Shown here: piece after piece, positions 24,713 to 36,261 of the stretch
Numbering within the stretch: the first letter of the stretch is position 1
How the letters are laid out: each line of letters starts with the position of its first letter
From: Paralithodes platypus
Taxonomy: Eukaryota; Arthropoda; Malacostraca; Decapoda; Lithodidae
DNA: 64,000 nucleotides
Direction of reading: 5' to 3'
Assembly: GCA_032716605.1 (NCBI GenBank)
Contig: CM064481.1
Span: 14,404,444-14,468,443 of the forward strand
Notes under the pieces: generated by a model
Seen by the model: the letters and a program-made list of their open reading frames with translations, nothing else
What the model was told of the DNA's origin: nothing
Database searches by the model: none
Position numbers and translations under genes: made by a program

Positions 24713-27700
24713 GAAACAGGATTTAGAGCCTCTATAACTAGGCTATCTACACGAGACGTAGACATATAACGGAGCTAAAATCACCCTAAAAACTAGGCTA
24801 GTTAAGATTGAATTGACAAAATAATATTTTCTCAAAAAATATTTTCTGAGATTGTACACTAAAGTGAATTGGTCTTGTATAGTGGAGACACGAAACAGGA
24901 TTTAGAGCCCCTATAACTAGGCTATCTACACGAGACGTAGACATATAACGGAGCTAAAATCACCCTAAAAACTAGGCTAGTTAAGATTGAATTGACAAAA
25001 TAATATTTTCTCAAAAAAATATTTTCTGAGATTGTACACTAAAGTGAATTGGTCTTGTATAGTGGAGACACGAAACGGGATTTAGAGCCTCTATAACTAG
25101 GCTATCTACACGAGACGTAGACATATAACGGAGCTAAAATCACCCTAAAAACTAGGCTAGTTAAGATTGAATTGACAAAATAATATTTTCTCAAAAAATA
25201 TTTTCTGAGATTGTACACTAAAGTGAATTGGTCTTGTATAGTGGAGACACGAAACGGGATTTAGAGCCCCTATAACTAGGCTATCTACACGAGACGTAGA
25301 CATATAACAGAGCTAAAATCACCCTAAAAACTAGGCTAGTTAAGATTGAATTGACAAAATAATATTTTCTCAAAAAATATTTTCTGAGATTGTACACTAA
25401 AGTGAATTGGTCTTGTATAGTGGAGACACGAAACGGGATTTAGAGCCCCTATAACTAGGCTATCTACACGAGACGTAGACATATAACGGAGCTAAAATCA
25501 CCCTAAAAACTAGGCTAGTTAAGATTGAATTGACAAAATAATATTTTCTCAAAAAATATTTTCTGAGATTGTACACTAAAGTGAATTGGTCTTGTATAGT
25601 GGAGACACGAAACGGGATTTAGAGCCTCTATAACTAGGCTATCTACACGAGACGTAGACATATAACAGAGCTAAAATCACCCTAAAAACTAGGCTAGTTA
25701 AGATTGAATTGACAAAATAATATTTTCTCAAAAAATATTTTCTGAGATTGTACACTAAAGTGAATTGGTCTTGTATAGTGGAGACACGAAACGGAATTTA
25801 GAGCCCCTATAACTAGGCTATCTACACGAGACGTAGACAAATAACGGAGCTAAAATCACCCTAAAAACTAGGCTAGTTAAGATTGAATTGACAAAATAAT
25901 ATTTTCTCAAAAAATATTTTCTGAGATTGTACACTAAAGTGAATTGGTCTTGTATAGTGGAGACACGAAACGGGATTTAGAGCCCCTATAACTAGGCTAT
26001 CTACACGAGACGTAGACATATAATAGAGCTAAAATCACCCTAAAAACTAGGCTAGTTAAGATTGAATTGACAAAATAATATTTTCTCAAAAAATATTTTC
26101 TGAGATTGTACACTAAAGTGAATTGGTCTTGTATAGTGGAGACACGAAACGGGATTTAGAGCCTCTATAACTAGGCTATCTACACGAGACGTAGACATAT
26201 AACGGAGCTAAAATCACCCTAAAAACTAGGCTAGTTAAGATTGAATTGACAAAATAATATTTTCTCAAAAAATATTTTCTGAGATTGTACACTAAAGTGA
26301 ATTGGTCTTGTATAGTGGAGACACGAAACGGGATTTAGAGCCTCTATAACTAGGCTATCTACACGAGACGTAGACATATAACGGAGCTAAAATCACCCTA
26401 AAAACTAGGCTAGTTAAGATTGAATTGACAAAATATTTTCTCAAAAAATATTTTCTGAGATTGTACACTAAAGTGAATTGGTCTTGTATAGTGGAGACAC
26501 GAAACGGGATTTAGAGCCCCTATAACTAGGCTATCTACACGAGACGTAGACATATAACAGAGCTAAAATCACCCTAAAAACTAGGCTAGTTAAGATTGAA
26601 TTGACAAAATAATATTTTCTCAAAAAATATTTTCTGAGATTGTACACTAAAGTGAATTGGTCTTGTATAGTGGAGACACGAAACGGGATTTAGAGCCCCT
26701 ATAACTAGGCTATCTACACGAGACGTAGACATATAACGGAGCTAAAATCACCCTAAAAACTAGGCTAGTTAAGATTGAATTGACAAAATAATATTTTCTC
26801 AAAAAATATTTTCTGAGATTGTACACTAAAGTGAATTGGTCTTGTATAGTGGAGACACGAAACGGGATTTAGAGCCCCTATAACTAGGCTATCTACACGA
26901 GACGTAGACATATAACAGAGCTAAAATCACCCTAAAAACTAGGCTAGTTAAGATTGAATTGACAAAATAATATTTTCTCAAAAAATATTTTCTGAGATTG
27001 TACACTAAAGTGAATTGGTCTTGTATAGTGGAGACACGAAACGGGATTTAGAGCCTATAACTAGGCTATCTACACGAGACGTAGACATATAACAGAGCTA
27101 AAATCACCCTAAAAACTAGGCTAGTTAAGATTGAATTGACAAAATAATATTTTCTCAAAAAATATTTTCTGAGATTGTACACTAAAGTGAATTGGTCTTG
27201 TATAGTGGAGACACGAAACGGAATTTAGAGCCTCTATAACTAGGCTATCTACACGAGACGTAGACATATAACGGAGCTAAAATCACCCTAAAAACTAGGC
27301 TAGTTAAGATTGAATTGACAAAATAATATTTTCTCAAAAAATATTTTCTGAGATTGTACACTAAAGTGAATTGGTCTTGTATAGTGGAGACACGAAACGG
27401 GATTTAGAGCCCCTATAACTAGGCTATCTACACGAGACGTAGACATATAATAGAGCTAAAATCACCCTAAAAACTAGGCTAGTTAAGATTGAATTGACAA
27501 AATAATATTTTCTCAAAAAATATTTTCTGAGATTGTACACTAAAGTGAATTGGTCTTGTATAGTGGAGACACGAAACGGGATTTAGAGCCCCTATAACTA
27601 GGCTATCTACACGAGACGTAGACATATAACGGAGCTAAAATCACCCTAAAAACTAGGCTAGTTAAGATTGAATTGACAAAATAATATTTTCTCAAAAAAT

Positions 27701-28587
27701 ATTTTCTGAGATTGTACACTAAAGTGAATTGGTCTTGTATAGTGGAGACACGAAACAGGATTTAGAGCCTCTATAACTAGGCTATCTACACGAGACGTAG
27801 ACATATAACGGAGCTAAAATCACCCTAAAAACTAGGCTAGTTAAGATTGAATTGACAAAATAATTTTCTCAAAAAATATTTTCTGAGATTGTACACTAAA
27901 GTGAATTGGTCTTGTATAGTGGAGACACGAAACGGGATTTAGAGCCCCTATAACTAGGCTATCTACACGAGACGTAGACATATAACGGAGCTAAAATCAC
28001 CCTAAAAACTAGGCTAGTTAAGATTGAATTGACAAAATAATATTTTCTCAAAAAATATTTTCTGAGATTGTACACTAAAGTGAATTGGTCTTGTATAGTG
28101 GAGACACGAAACGGGATTTAGAGCCCCTATAACTAGGCTATCTACACGAGACGTAGACATATAACGGAGCTAAAATCACCCTAAAAACTAGGCTAGTTAA
28201 GATTGAATTGACAAAATAATATTCTCTCAAAAAATATTTTCTGAGATTGTACACTAAAGTGAATTGGTCTTGTATAGTGGAGACACGAAACGGGATTTAG
28301 AGCCTCTATAACTAGGCTATCTACACGAGACGTAGACATATAACGGAGCTAAAATCACCCTAAAAACTAGGCTAGTTAAGATTGAATTTGACAAAATAAT
28401 ATTATCTCAAAAAATATTTTCTGAGATTGTACACTAAAGTGAATTGGTCTTGTATAGTGGAGACACGAAACGGGATTTAGAGCCTCTATAACTAGGCTAT
28501 CTACACGAGACGTAGACATATATACGAGCTAAAATCACCCTAAAAACTAGGCTAGAAAATTAAGATTGAATTGACAAAATAATATTT
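24713..28587 (-). repeat. ~179-bp satellite array, inverted orientation, about 22 copies
   Basis: This is the reverse complement of the satellite at 2319-24702. It is more homogeneous: nearly all monomers have the catataac version (ttatatg in the direct strand) and gaaacggg, and none show the ggggtttt variant common in the direct block. Copies close to the gap have more indels (around 27863, 28223, 28389, 28552), which may be real decay or poor read support at a contig end. Confidence 0.96.
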
Positions 28588-28687
28588 NNNNNNNNNNNNN
28601 NNNNNNNNNNNNNNNNNNNNNNNNNNNNNNNNNNNNNNNNNNNNNNNNNNNNNNNNNNNNNNNNNNNNNNNNNNNNNNNNNNNNNNN
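28588..28687. other. Assembly gap of exactly 100 N
   Basis: The run of N is exactly 100 long, the usual placeholder for a gap of unknown size. It interrupts the inverted satellite in mid-monomer, so the true satellite length, and the order and orientation of everything to its right, are not guaranteed. Confidence 0.99.
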
Positions 28688-29343
28688 ACAGGAGTTGTGA
28701 ATTGATTTAGATGATACAATATTATATAATGGGTAGCCTACCTATGTATGTAAGAATTGCAATAAATTATGTGAAATATATTGTTCATTCTTTATGCGGT
28801 ACCTATAATTGTCCAAGCATCATATATTTAGTCATTTATAAAAGTAAACCTGCCTACTAGACTTTCTGTTTTTGGTACCGTATAGTACTGTAGACAGGGC
28901 AGGTGTCAATTTGATGCAGAATAAGTATTGAAAATAAATGGTTTTCTATATTAGCCTAGTCAAAGGGGGTGATCACCATACTATTAACTTGAAACCCGAA
29001 ACTTTATGATATTGCTGCACTGCCACTGAATGGTACTGGATTAAAACCTGGCACTTTTCATGTAGCAGAACTGAACAGTATGAAAACTTGGGGCAAATTG
29101 GTGCAGCTGTGGTAAATAACCCCATAAAGTATACAGTACTCGGTACCTACTAAGTGATCTGTATAGGATTCACTATTCTGAACTTATACATACAGGTATT
29201 TGTTTTTGAGGGAATACATAAGAGCCGAGACAGGCGAAGCCAGGGGCAAATTGGTGACCAGGCTACGGTAAGATTAGGAGTAGTGGGCGTACCACTACCG
29301 ACATACAGCATAAATCATCTATAAAACATTAACCTAACCTAAC
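28688..29343. other. AT-rich stretch without recognisable genes
   Basis: No supported coding frame, RNA gene or element end is visible. It holds several ggtacc/gtacag-type words and an aacctaacctaac stretch just before repeat A begins. Its counterpart in the right arm would lie beyond the window end. Confidence 0.6.
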
Positions 29344-30892
29344 TAAAATACCACAGGAACGAAAAAACCTGAGAGCGAAACCTCCACCCCTAACGAGCCA
29401 CAGGAACGAAAATCCTGAGAGAGAAACCCCCATCCCCAACGAGATCCCAGGTCCCTTTTCCATCCCCGATTGGGTCTCTCTCTTTCTCCCAATTCATTCC
29501 ACATATTATACGTCTCTCAATCACAGTCTTCTAATATACAAACCACAATACTTGACTCACTGATATTCTTGAGTACCACCTAAGTATGTCTTTAATTATG
29601 TAACTTGCATACAGACTAAAATACTTTCATTGTGTAGGTTCGAGGCGATCTAAGACACCTTAGCTTCCATTTCACACCAAATCAGATCGTGATTACGTCA
29701 GCCCTGTTTTTAGTTATATAAAAATCATAGTCCCCCCAAGTCTAGCAATTCTATGGCTCTAACCTCCCCTTTTTTTATCCCCTAATTATATATATTCCCA
29801 ACATTCCTATTACCACCTCCATTTCACTAGACAAAATACCTAGGAGTAATTCCGAGATTAATTAGGAAATTACACTAGACAGCCCCATAACTCACTGAGA
29901 TCCACATTGCTATTTTATTGATGTACCAACTCCCTAATGTTAACATAATTTAGGGAACTTGTAAAAAGAGGAAGACACCTATCTTCGTTCCCCCATTTTT
30001 AGCAGTTAGCTATACATAACCTCACGTTGCATTGTTCGTCTGTCAAATTGTGTCCCTTGCCAGTTCTTGTATTGATTTATGCCTGTTGATTTAGATAAGT
30101 TAATTACGAGTTATGTAACAACCTTTAACCCCGACTCTATACACCCGATAACCCTATGCCAGTTATTGTATTGATTTAGGCCTGTTAATTCGGATAAACT
30201 CGCTATGACCAATCTGCAGACGATTATCAGGAGAGATGCAGGAAAGCTACCTCGTATCTCTCTCTCCATGACGAGTATAGATATATGTACCCCCGTGCTC
30301 AGTCGCCCCCCTTGCCTTGTTCTTCTAGTAACTAAGTGTATATATAATATTAACCGGAGTATGCCACCAGTATTGATACGACATAGCGGCACTGTCCTTG
30401 TGTCGTATTGTGCCACGTGCATACCAAACTGGTTTTCATCATCTTATTAGGACGACGTCTTAATATGCCGTCGTTTATGCATGTATTCAATCCTTAGGTT
30501 AATTATCTTTTATCCGCCAGTTGTTCCTCTCTTCCATTTACTTTTCCACAATTGTTATACGTCTTCCAATCACCTCCTCCATATCCACAATCCACACTAC
30601 TCTGTTTTGCTTTGTGACCCTATGCTCAGTGGTCACCTGTTTTGTGGGTCACCCTGTCTTTTGTTCCTTCACGTCCGGCTGCACACGCCACCCTACCTGT
30701 TCGATCGTAGGGGAATGCCACCCCTATGTCCAGCGCATTAAGGGACAGGACAATAGGTCACGAGCGGCGCGGCGCATAGCCTCAGACCACCCGCTTTCCA
30801 ATATAAAACCCCCCCCCTGTAAAGATGCCCAGACGAACGTTCTAACATGCCGATCCCGTTCATTTCCTCACCCCAATAAAAAGCAGATAAAG
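29344..30892 (+). repeat. Repeat A, copy 1 (without the LINE insertion)
   Basis: From taaaatacc at 29344 to gcagataaag at 30892 this sequence recurs in direct orientation at 42466-47013, where a 3.0-kb LINE is inserted. After removing the LINE the two copies have nearly equal length (1549 against about 1543 bp). It contains a tandem pair of about 48 bp near 29352 and 29400 (ccacaggaacgaaa), but no convincing reading frame or terminal repeats. The sequence left of the start differs between copies, so 29344 is a true boundary. The right boundary is not known, because copy 2 is cut by the inversion junction. Family unrecognised. Confidence 0.85.
30384..30385. other. Unoccupied counterpart of the LINE-1 insertion site
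   Basis: Here tattgatacgacat runs straight into agcggcactgtcc. In copy 2 of repeat A the same two flanks are separated by 3,005 bp of LINE-1 (43503-46507). No target-site duplication is visible at this resolution. Confidence 0.9.
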
Positions 30893-32101
30893 ACTCATTC
30901 TTGTAACCCCATTTACTACCCTCTAACTTACTAGCCCAACTCACAACCTGAACCAGGAGGGCGGACGGCGCGAGGCTACAGCAGCCAACCTCTCACCCCT
31001 AAGAAGTCGACAGTTCTGCCTGACTTGCATTTTCACGAAAACTACTATTATGAGCCCCATGAGTAATCCTAGTAAGTAAAAACTAGAACCCAGGATCAAC
31101 CCTCCCTAGCAGTATCACTCTTGACACCACCACATCATAAGAAAACCCCATTAGCATAGAGAATCCCATATATACATATTTAAGGAGTGGCATGCCCCCA
31201 ACCCCAAAGGGACCCCCCCATCCCCTGCGGACGTTCACCATGACCCACACGGTGCCAACAACTTCTTGCCAGGCACCAGGTGAATTTCCAAAAGGTGATG
31301 AACTAACCCTCTAAATACCTATCCAAATACCATCCTATCCCATCCTTATCCAAAACCAAAATCTTCCTTATCACATCCTTGATTAAGAATAGCATGTCAG
31401 CTAGACCAGAGAAGGATATTTAGGTGAATTGATGAATAATACCTCCCAGCCTATTCACGTAGTGCGCCAGTAAAGTAGTCCCTATGAAACTTCACCACTC
31501 TGCCTAAATAACTCTACTAGTACCTCATACTAGAGTTAAGATATCCATGATCATAAATCAGATCACAATTAGTTACTTACTGCCACATTAAAGACCCCCT
31601 CCTAACCCCCTAAGTTCACCAGAATAAATTAACTACTTCATAGCATTGACATCCAATACTTCTAGAACATTCCTAAAGCTTCCTTGACCTGCCTATAAAT
31701 AAGACCCAGAGACAAACAGGCGGGCAGTTGAATATTAAAGCCCAAAAGCAACGGCTGGCCAGACTGCGTTGGCGTCTAGTCTTCCCTCCCCCCCTCAAGA
31801 TTCACGATAGTTCGGGGTTTCGTAATCTGTGCAAATCTGTGTGGGAGGGATTTAACCCTCTACGAATATTTATTGCGATCGGGACTACCGGCAGTAATAT
31901 TATATTGGTAGACAACAAATTCACAAATTATTGATTGTTTCATTAACTTCTGATAGTGCACCCTCCGCTACTTGAGCTACGAACGATCATAACTCATAAC
32001 TGATCTAAGGCAGAAAGATCTTTTTATGTTAGAAGGGATTATGCAAGAAACTCTTGAGGGCGGACTCGGCAAGAATAATTCCTTGGAAACAATCGACTGT
32101 C
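30893..32101. other. Non-coding stretch between repeat A and the MITE
   Basis: No supported gene. Short frames here are not conserved with the right-arm counterpart (62441-63651). The only structured signal is the core-promoter-like pair at 31694-31730. Confidence 0.6.
31694..31730 (+). promoter_or_regulatory. TATA box and initiator-like candidate
   Basis: TATAAATA at 31694-31701 is followed 32 bp later by GCAGTTG (31724-31730), a spacing and initiator typical of arthropod and retroelement promoters. The pair is conserved in the right arm (about 62814-62850). No downstream coding frame is convincing. It may be a fragment of another LTR. Confidence 0.3.
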
Positions 32102-32507
32102 TTAACCTTCTTGCGGCGGTTAATATACCGCCCAGCGGGGTGTTTTTAAGCCAAATAGGGCTGTTAACGTGATCCTTTTCATGCCTAAATAAGACCGTAA
32201 AACAAGTATCTATCCCTGAAGGGCATAAACAGAGCTTTCGAATGACACCATAACTATCGTTTTCTTTGCATAACCGTCCACGCGAGTGCAAAAAGCGTAA
32301 TTAGCCATTCCCGATACAATTCCGTTTCTTAGAGGGAGGAGGGAGCAGATCGTGTCAGTAGGTTCGCCGCGCGTGGCTTGAACAGTCATAGCTAGTCTGC
32401 CACCCACTTGTCTCTCTCTCTCAGCAAAAATACGTGCTGAATTGCACTCGACCATTTCGAGCGCCACATAGTCCAGTTATTAAATACGACTTTGAGCCGC
32501 TTTTTAA
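32102..32507. mobile_element. piggyBac-type MITE, left-arm copy, right TTAA partly deleted
   Basis: Left end: TTAA (32102-32105), then CCTTCTTGCGGCGG. Right end: gagccgctttttaaccc, where the right-arm copy reads ...ttttt-aagggttaa-ccca, so about 7 bp including one TTAA is missing. Its inner right side carries the ccacatagtccag block also found at the piggyBac-like terminus at 2262-2282. No transposase frame of its own. Confidence 0.75.
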
Positions 32508-32602
32508 CCCTCAGCAATTGTTGCCAAAAAGGTGCACAACCACCGCAAGAAGCCCATCTGCTTCTCTACACTGCCGGACAGTTTGGACGGCCCCAGAGCT
32601 AC

Positions 32603-33363
32603 TGTAACCCCCAACACACTAACAGCAAGATAACCAGGTAAACTCCATCACAGTGTTACTTCACGGAATACCAGTGTTACAGTGCTATTAAACTATCAAC
32701 CATCCAGTGTATTCGATTGTGTCCTCAACGTTCTCTGATGATAAGAAATAAGTGATTATGCTAGTACACATTAATATATCAGTGAAATTTAGCTTAGGCG
32801 AACTGACTCCCGTAATTATCTTGCCATCAGGTTTAACCTGATTCGCCCTCACTGATATTTTCGGTCCGAAGTATCACCTAGAAAAGTGAACATCCTAGAC
32901 CAGTGCAACTAGTTACAGTTATCCCTTTATGTTAATTCTTGGGCAATAACCACATTACTTATACTTTCATCCTTGATAAGAGTCATATTACCAGAGAGAG
33001 TTAACAAAGCGAAATACCTAACCTGGTGTGATTCATGTACCCTACGTATCATAAAGCAATGTGATCAGAAGAATATGCCGACGTTGGAAGTGGGAAGTAT
33101 GTCTCTATCCAAATCCGCGATGAAGTGCTGGGAGATTGTAATAAGTTCAATAACCTACCTGAGTGCTCCAACCTCTAGTTGTTCGTGGAATTCTATTACG
33201 TACCTTCTACTGAGTGTGATTGAGAATAAAGCTGTATTACAAACCATTTATCTGAGATTATCTATGTCCTCTGTTGATTCTATTTATGTATTTTGCAAGA
33301 AATCCAATAACTTGCAGAACTCACCTATACCAAGTTAATCCTGTATACAATCAGGGCATAACA
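32603..33363 (+). mobile_element. 5' LTR of an LTR retrotransposon, left arm
   Basis: The right-arm copy reads, on its coding strand, TGTTAACCCCC... to ...GGGCATAACA, so the ends form the inverted TGTTA/TAACA expected of an LTR. Here the start has lost one T (TGTAACCC). It is followed after one base by a TGG-initiated primer-binding-site candidate and then gag-like sequence, which fixes the identity as a 5' LTR. AATAAA at 33225-33230 is a plausible polyadenylation signal. Length about 761 bp. No 3' LTR is visible in this arm. Confidence 0.75.
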
Positions 33364-33364
33364 T

Positions 33365-33382
33365 TGGCGGCAGCGGAGGTTC
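33365..33382 (+). other. Primer-binding-site candidate
   Basis: TGGCGGCAGCGGAGGTTC starts two bases after the LTR ends in TAACA. A TGG start at this spacing is the usual mark of a tRNA-primed LTR element. I cannot assign the tRNA. The same sequence is present in the right arm (61062-61079, minus). Confidence 0.5.
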
Positions 33383-33449
33383 TTGATTCAGATAGATTTC
33401 ATTGCATTGCATTTTTTTTGAAGCAGTAGAGGCATGGTAACATCGAAAA

Positions 33450-33918
33450 ATGGCAGCCTATTTCACATTCCCATTCCGAAATACGATGGGAAGACCTACG
33501 ACATAGAACATACATGGACATTGTGAAACCAGTGCTAGATTTGGCGTATAACACGGACCGTGCAAAAAAGCCGCCCTCTTAACGCACTTGGGAAAAGCCG
33601 TTTCCCTCGTTGACCCACAGGTAACCCCTGAACTCACCTGGGATCAATTTAGACCCATTGTAATCGATGCCATTAGGCCATCACTAGGTATTTTCGTCGC
33701 CTTTGCAAAAATTAACGACATAAAGTTCGAAGGCGATTTATACGCCACAGTTGCCTCCATTCGCCAGCAAGTAAGAGCTGCATTCCCTGCTCTTCCCGTG
33801 GAGCAACAAAATCAAATTCTCTTTGTCTACCCTCGTGCAAGTGTTATCCCTTTCCATCCTACAACACTTCACTGTGCATGACCCCGTTGATTTCCCTAAA
33901 GATCTAATCACCATATGA
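33450..33918 (+). pseudogene. Gag-like gene remnant, left arm (frameshifted)
   Basis: The right-arm counterpart (60525-60995) is an open 156-codon frame. Here the same start (ATGGCAGCC at 33450) is followed by single-base losses near 33468, 33510 and 33565 and a single C gained near 33832, so only residues about 50-125 read through. The product resembles the N-terminal half of a retrotransposon capsid: a helical protein containing KINDIKFEGDLYATV and ending FTVHDPVDFPKDL. The in-frame TGA at 33916 is shared with the right arm. Identification rests on position after LTR and primer site, not on a named homologue. Confidence 0.6.
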
Positions 33919-34069
33919 AAGTTTTTAGCGGCCCAACCCAAGACCAGACACCCTAGCTGTCATCAAAAATTCCCCCCCTCAGAAATCAACTGCACGTTTT
34001 TCACGCCCACCCAGAAAGAATCAGAATAAAGCTCCTCCTCCCTCACCTCCCTCTCCTCCACCACTGTAC

Positions 34070-35112
34070 ATGACGTCACTTCGCGATGCCACCCCACCAC
34101 CCCCTCACATTTTCCCCCACATAAAAGAACACGCTTCCATCTCTCTACCTCATCCAACCCCTCCTCAACCTCTAAACATTTTCCTTCCCCTGCATCTCAA
34201 ATTTCCACTCCCCAATATATACATTCAATCCGCCCATTCCATTCATCATATCCCAGCCACCGAAATCAAAAGAAACCAGCACCAACTCCATCCACTCTCA
34301 ACAACCCCACCATTTTACACAGCAAAACACCTAATCATAAACGCTCCCCCACCTCGCATCCTCCATCACTTAAGAATAACCACAAACCTCCTTCTGCTGC
34401 CATATCTACACCCAACCCCCACCCTGTTTCCCACCATGCTGCCACCCCACCTTTGAGTTCCCTCGTCGCCCCAACCGCAAATCTCGACGAAATCCCGTAT
34501 AACGGAAATCTAGACGCCACTCTTACCAACCTAGATAGATGTGTAAGAAATGCGAATAACGACCAAACAAAGGAACGACAAGAGCAACAAATTCTCCAAG
34601 CATTATTCAAGATCCTTCCCTTGTACATCTGGCATCATTTCCTCATCCACGGCCAGACAACCTTCCGACAGGACATCCATACCATCAGGGAAATGTTGAA
34701 GCCACACTATCGAACCCCTGCCCTGATCCCTCAACCACCTGCGAACCAAAGGTCACCTCACCTCCCTTTATCCTTTCCCTCACCTTCCACACCTAACCTC
34801 ACTCTCCACCCTATCCACCAGACTTCCTCCACCAAATCCGTTCCACCCTTGCCAGAAAGTACCTGCTCCACCCCACCTCTCCCATCCTCACCACCCATCT
34901 CCGTTATCACCTGCAACAAACTCCTCAAACTCGTGGACCCCATTCAGAACTCAAAATCACCGCCGTGCATAACCCCTACCTTCCCTTCTCCCCCTACCTT
35001 AACCCCCCTCTTCACCGTTACCCCATCCGCCCCAAATTCCACCCCCAAAGATCCCGCTCGACAAAATACCACGCCCATCCAAACCCAACCACAAAAACTT
35101 TTTCCACCTTGA
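34070..35112 (+). pseudogene. Pro/Ser-rich gag-like region, left arm (frameshifted)
   Basis: Counterpart of the 348-codon right-arm frame (59328-60374). Here it is split between two frames that meet near 34450, and again disturbed after about 35000. It has a long Pro/Ser/His-rich linker, then a folded-looking segment (right-arm residues about 135-215, with DEIPYNGNLDATLTNLDR and ILPLYIWHHFLIHG), then another Pro-rich tail. Strong pyrimidine and C bias on the coding strand sets it apart from the AT-rich neighbours. Protease and polymerase domains are absent. Confidence 0.5.
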
Positions 35113-35852
35113 CTAAGCCCCAAAATAGTATTCCTCTCTCTCACCCCAAACAACATAATCAACCTCTCAACCTCAACCACTCCTCAAAATCCCATCCACG
35201 TCTCTCCCGACAATAAAATCAGTCCAAATTCAACCCCTCTCAAACCACAACCCTGCCTGCCCAGACCCGCCCCCCACCATCTCCCTATCAAATCCCCACA
35301 CTCCAACCCTCCAAACCACCGATCATCGTAACCTCTCAACCTCCAGCCTTACTCACCCTTCCCACAACCCCACTTGCGACCACAACTCTCTACACAATTC
35401 AACCCCTCCCCAGCACCAACCTCTTCCGCAACAACAACCCCGACTCGACCTGCCCGTTTCACCTTTAACCCCCCCCCCCTATCACTACCCCCGACCGCAA
35501 CCCTTCAAACCACCCTCCAAAACTGGCCCCGGGCCAGCTCTCACCCAGACCCACATTCCTAACGGCAGACCTAACGGTATATCCACCCCTCCCTTCCAAA
35601 GTGAAAGCGAACCCCCAAGGTCAAAGCCACAACCACCACCACCACCCCTACCAATAAACCAGACCTTCACCAAGACTAAAGGTGACCCTAACTAATCCAT
35701 CCCCCCCTGCTGATGATGAGGATGTTATTGTACTGGATTTTCCATGGGATTTTGTTTTGTATTGTTCTCAATTCCTAAGCGATTGGGCATGATTCTATAA
35801 ATTTACATGTTTTCCATATACTGTATATATTATATATTTATTTTTCCTTAGT
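35113..35852 (+). other. Degenerate Pro-rich tail of the LTR element and AT-rich spacer
   Basis: To about 35655 this is the counterpart of the 184-codon Pro-rich right-arm frame (58781-59335), broken by small indels. From 35700 to 35852 lies AT-rich sequence that ends at the (TTA)n tail of LINE-2. No polymerase or 3' LTR is seen, so the retrotransposon is truncated here or interrupted by LINE-2. Confidence 0.5.
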
Positions 35853-35853
35853 A

Positions 35854-35894
35854 GTAATAATAATAATATAATATAATAATAATAATACTTTATT
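35854..35894 (-). terminator. LINE-2 3' end: AATAAA plus (TTA)n tail
   Basis: On the minus strand AATAAAGTATTATTATTAT begins at 35894 and leads into an interrupted TTA microsatellite ending at about 35854. The same arrangement closes the plus-strand element at 41898-41932, and a close variant closes LINE-1. Confidence 0.8.
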
Positions 35895-36261
35895 TCAGAC
35901 TCACACAGTACAGAGGGGACCATACTGGGGTCCATATATACCTTACAGTAACATAAATATATATAAATATATATAAGCTACTGTACATAGGCTACATAAA
36001 ATAAAAAGAAATTAAATAATACCCAGCTTGCTATCATGTAGTTCACAGCACTGCCTCAACCAAAAACAGTGGTCATCAAACTACTGTGTTACCAAAACCA
36101 CTGTCCTAATTGTGTACAGTACCATGCCTCACATCATTTAGCTTCCGGTACAGTATGTTGCTACAGTACAGTATAGGAATATCGGTACTGTACTGCACTA
36201 TGAGGATCAGTACCGGTATGCTAATTCTGTAGAGTAGCAGACCTGAAATCATTACTTAAGG

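Noticed and set aside
30111..30934. Short frames in repeat A (103, 81, 86 and 137 codons)
   Set aside because: Not kept in copy 2 of the repeat except by DNA similarity, overlapping on both strands, with no domain pattern.
31728..32467. Short frames in the MITE and upstream (68, 104 and 85 codons; also 61820-62412)
   Set aside because: Not conserved between the two arms and without start or domain support.
34335..34628. Antisense frames in the Pro-rich gag region (also 59500-60108)
   Set aside because: Opposite-strand readings of C-rich sequence, with Gly/Trp/Val bias typical of such shadows.
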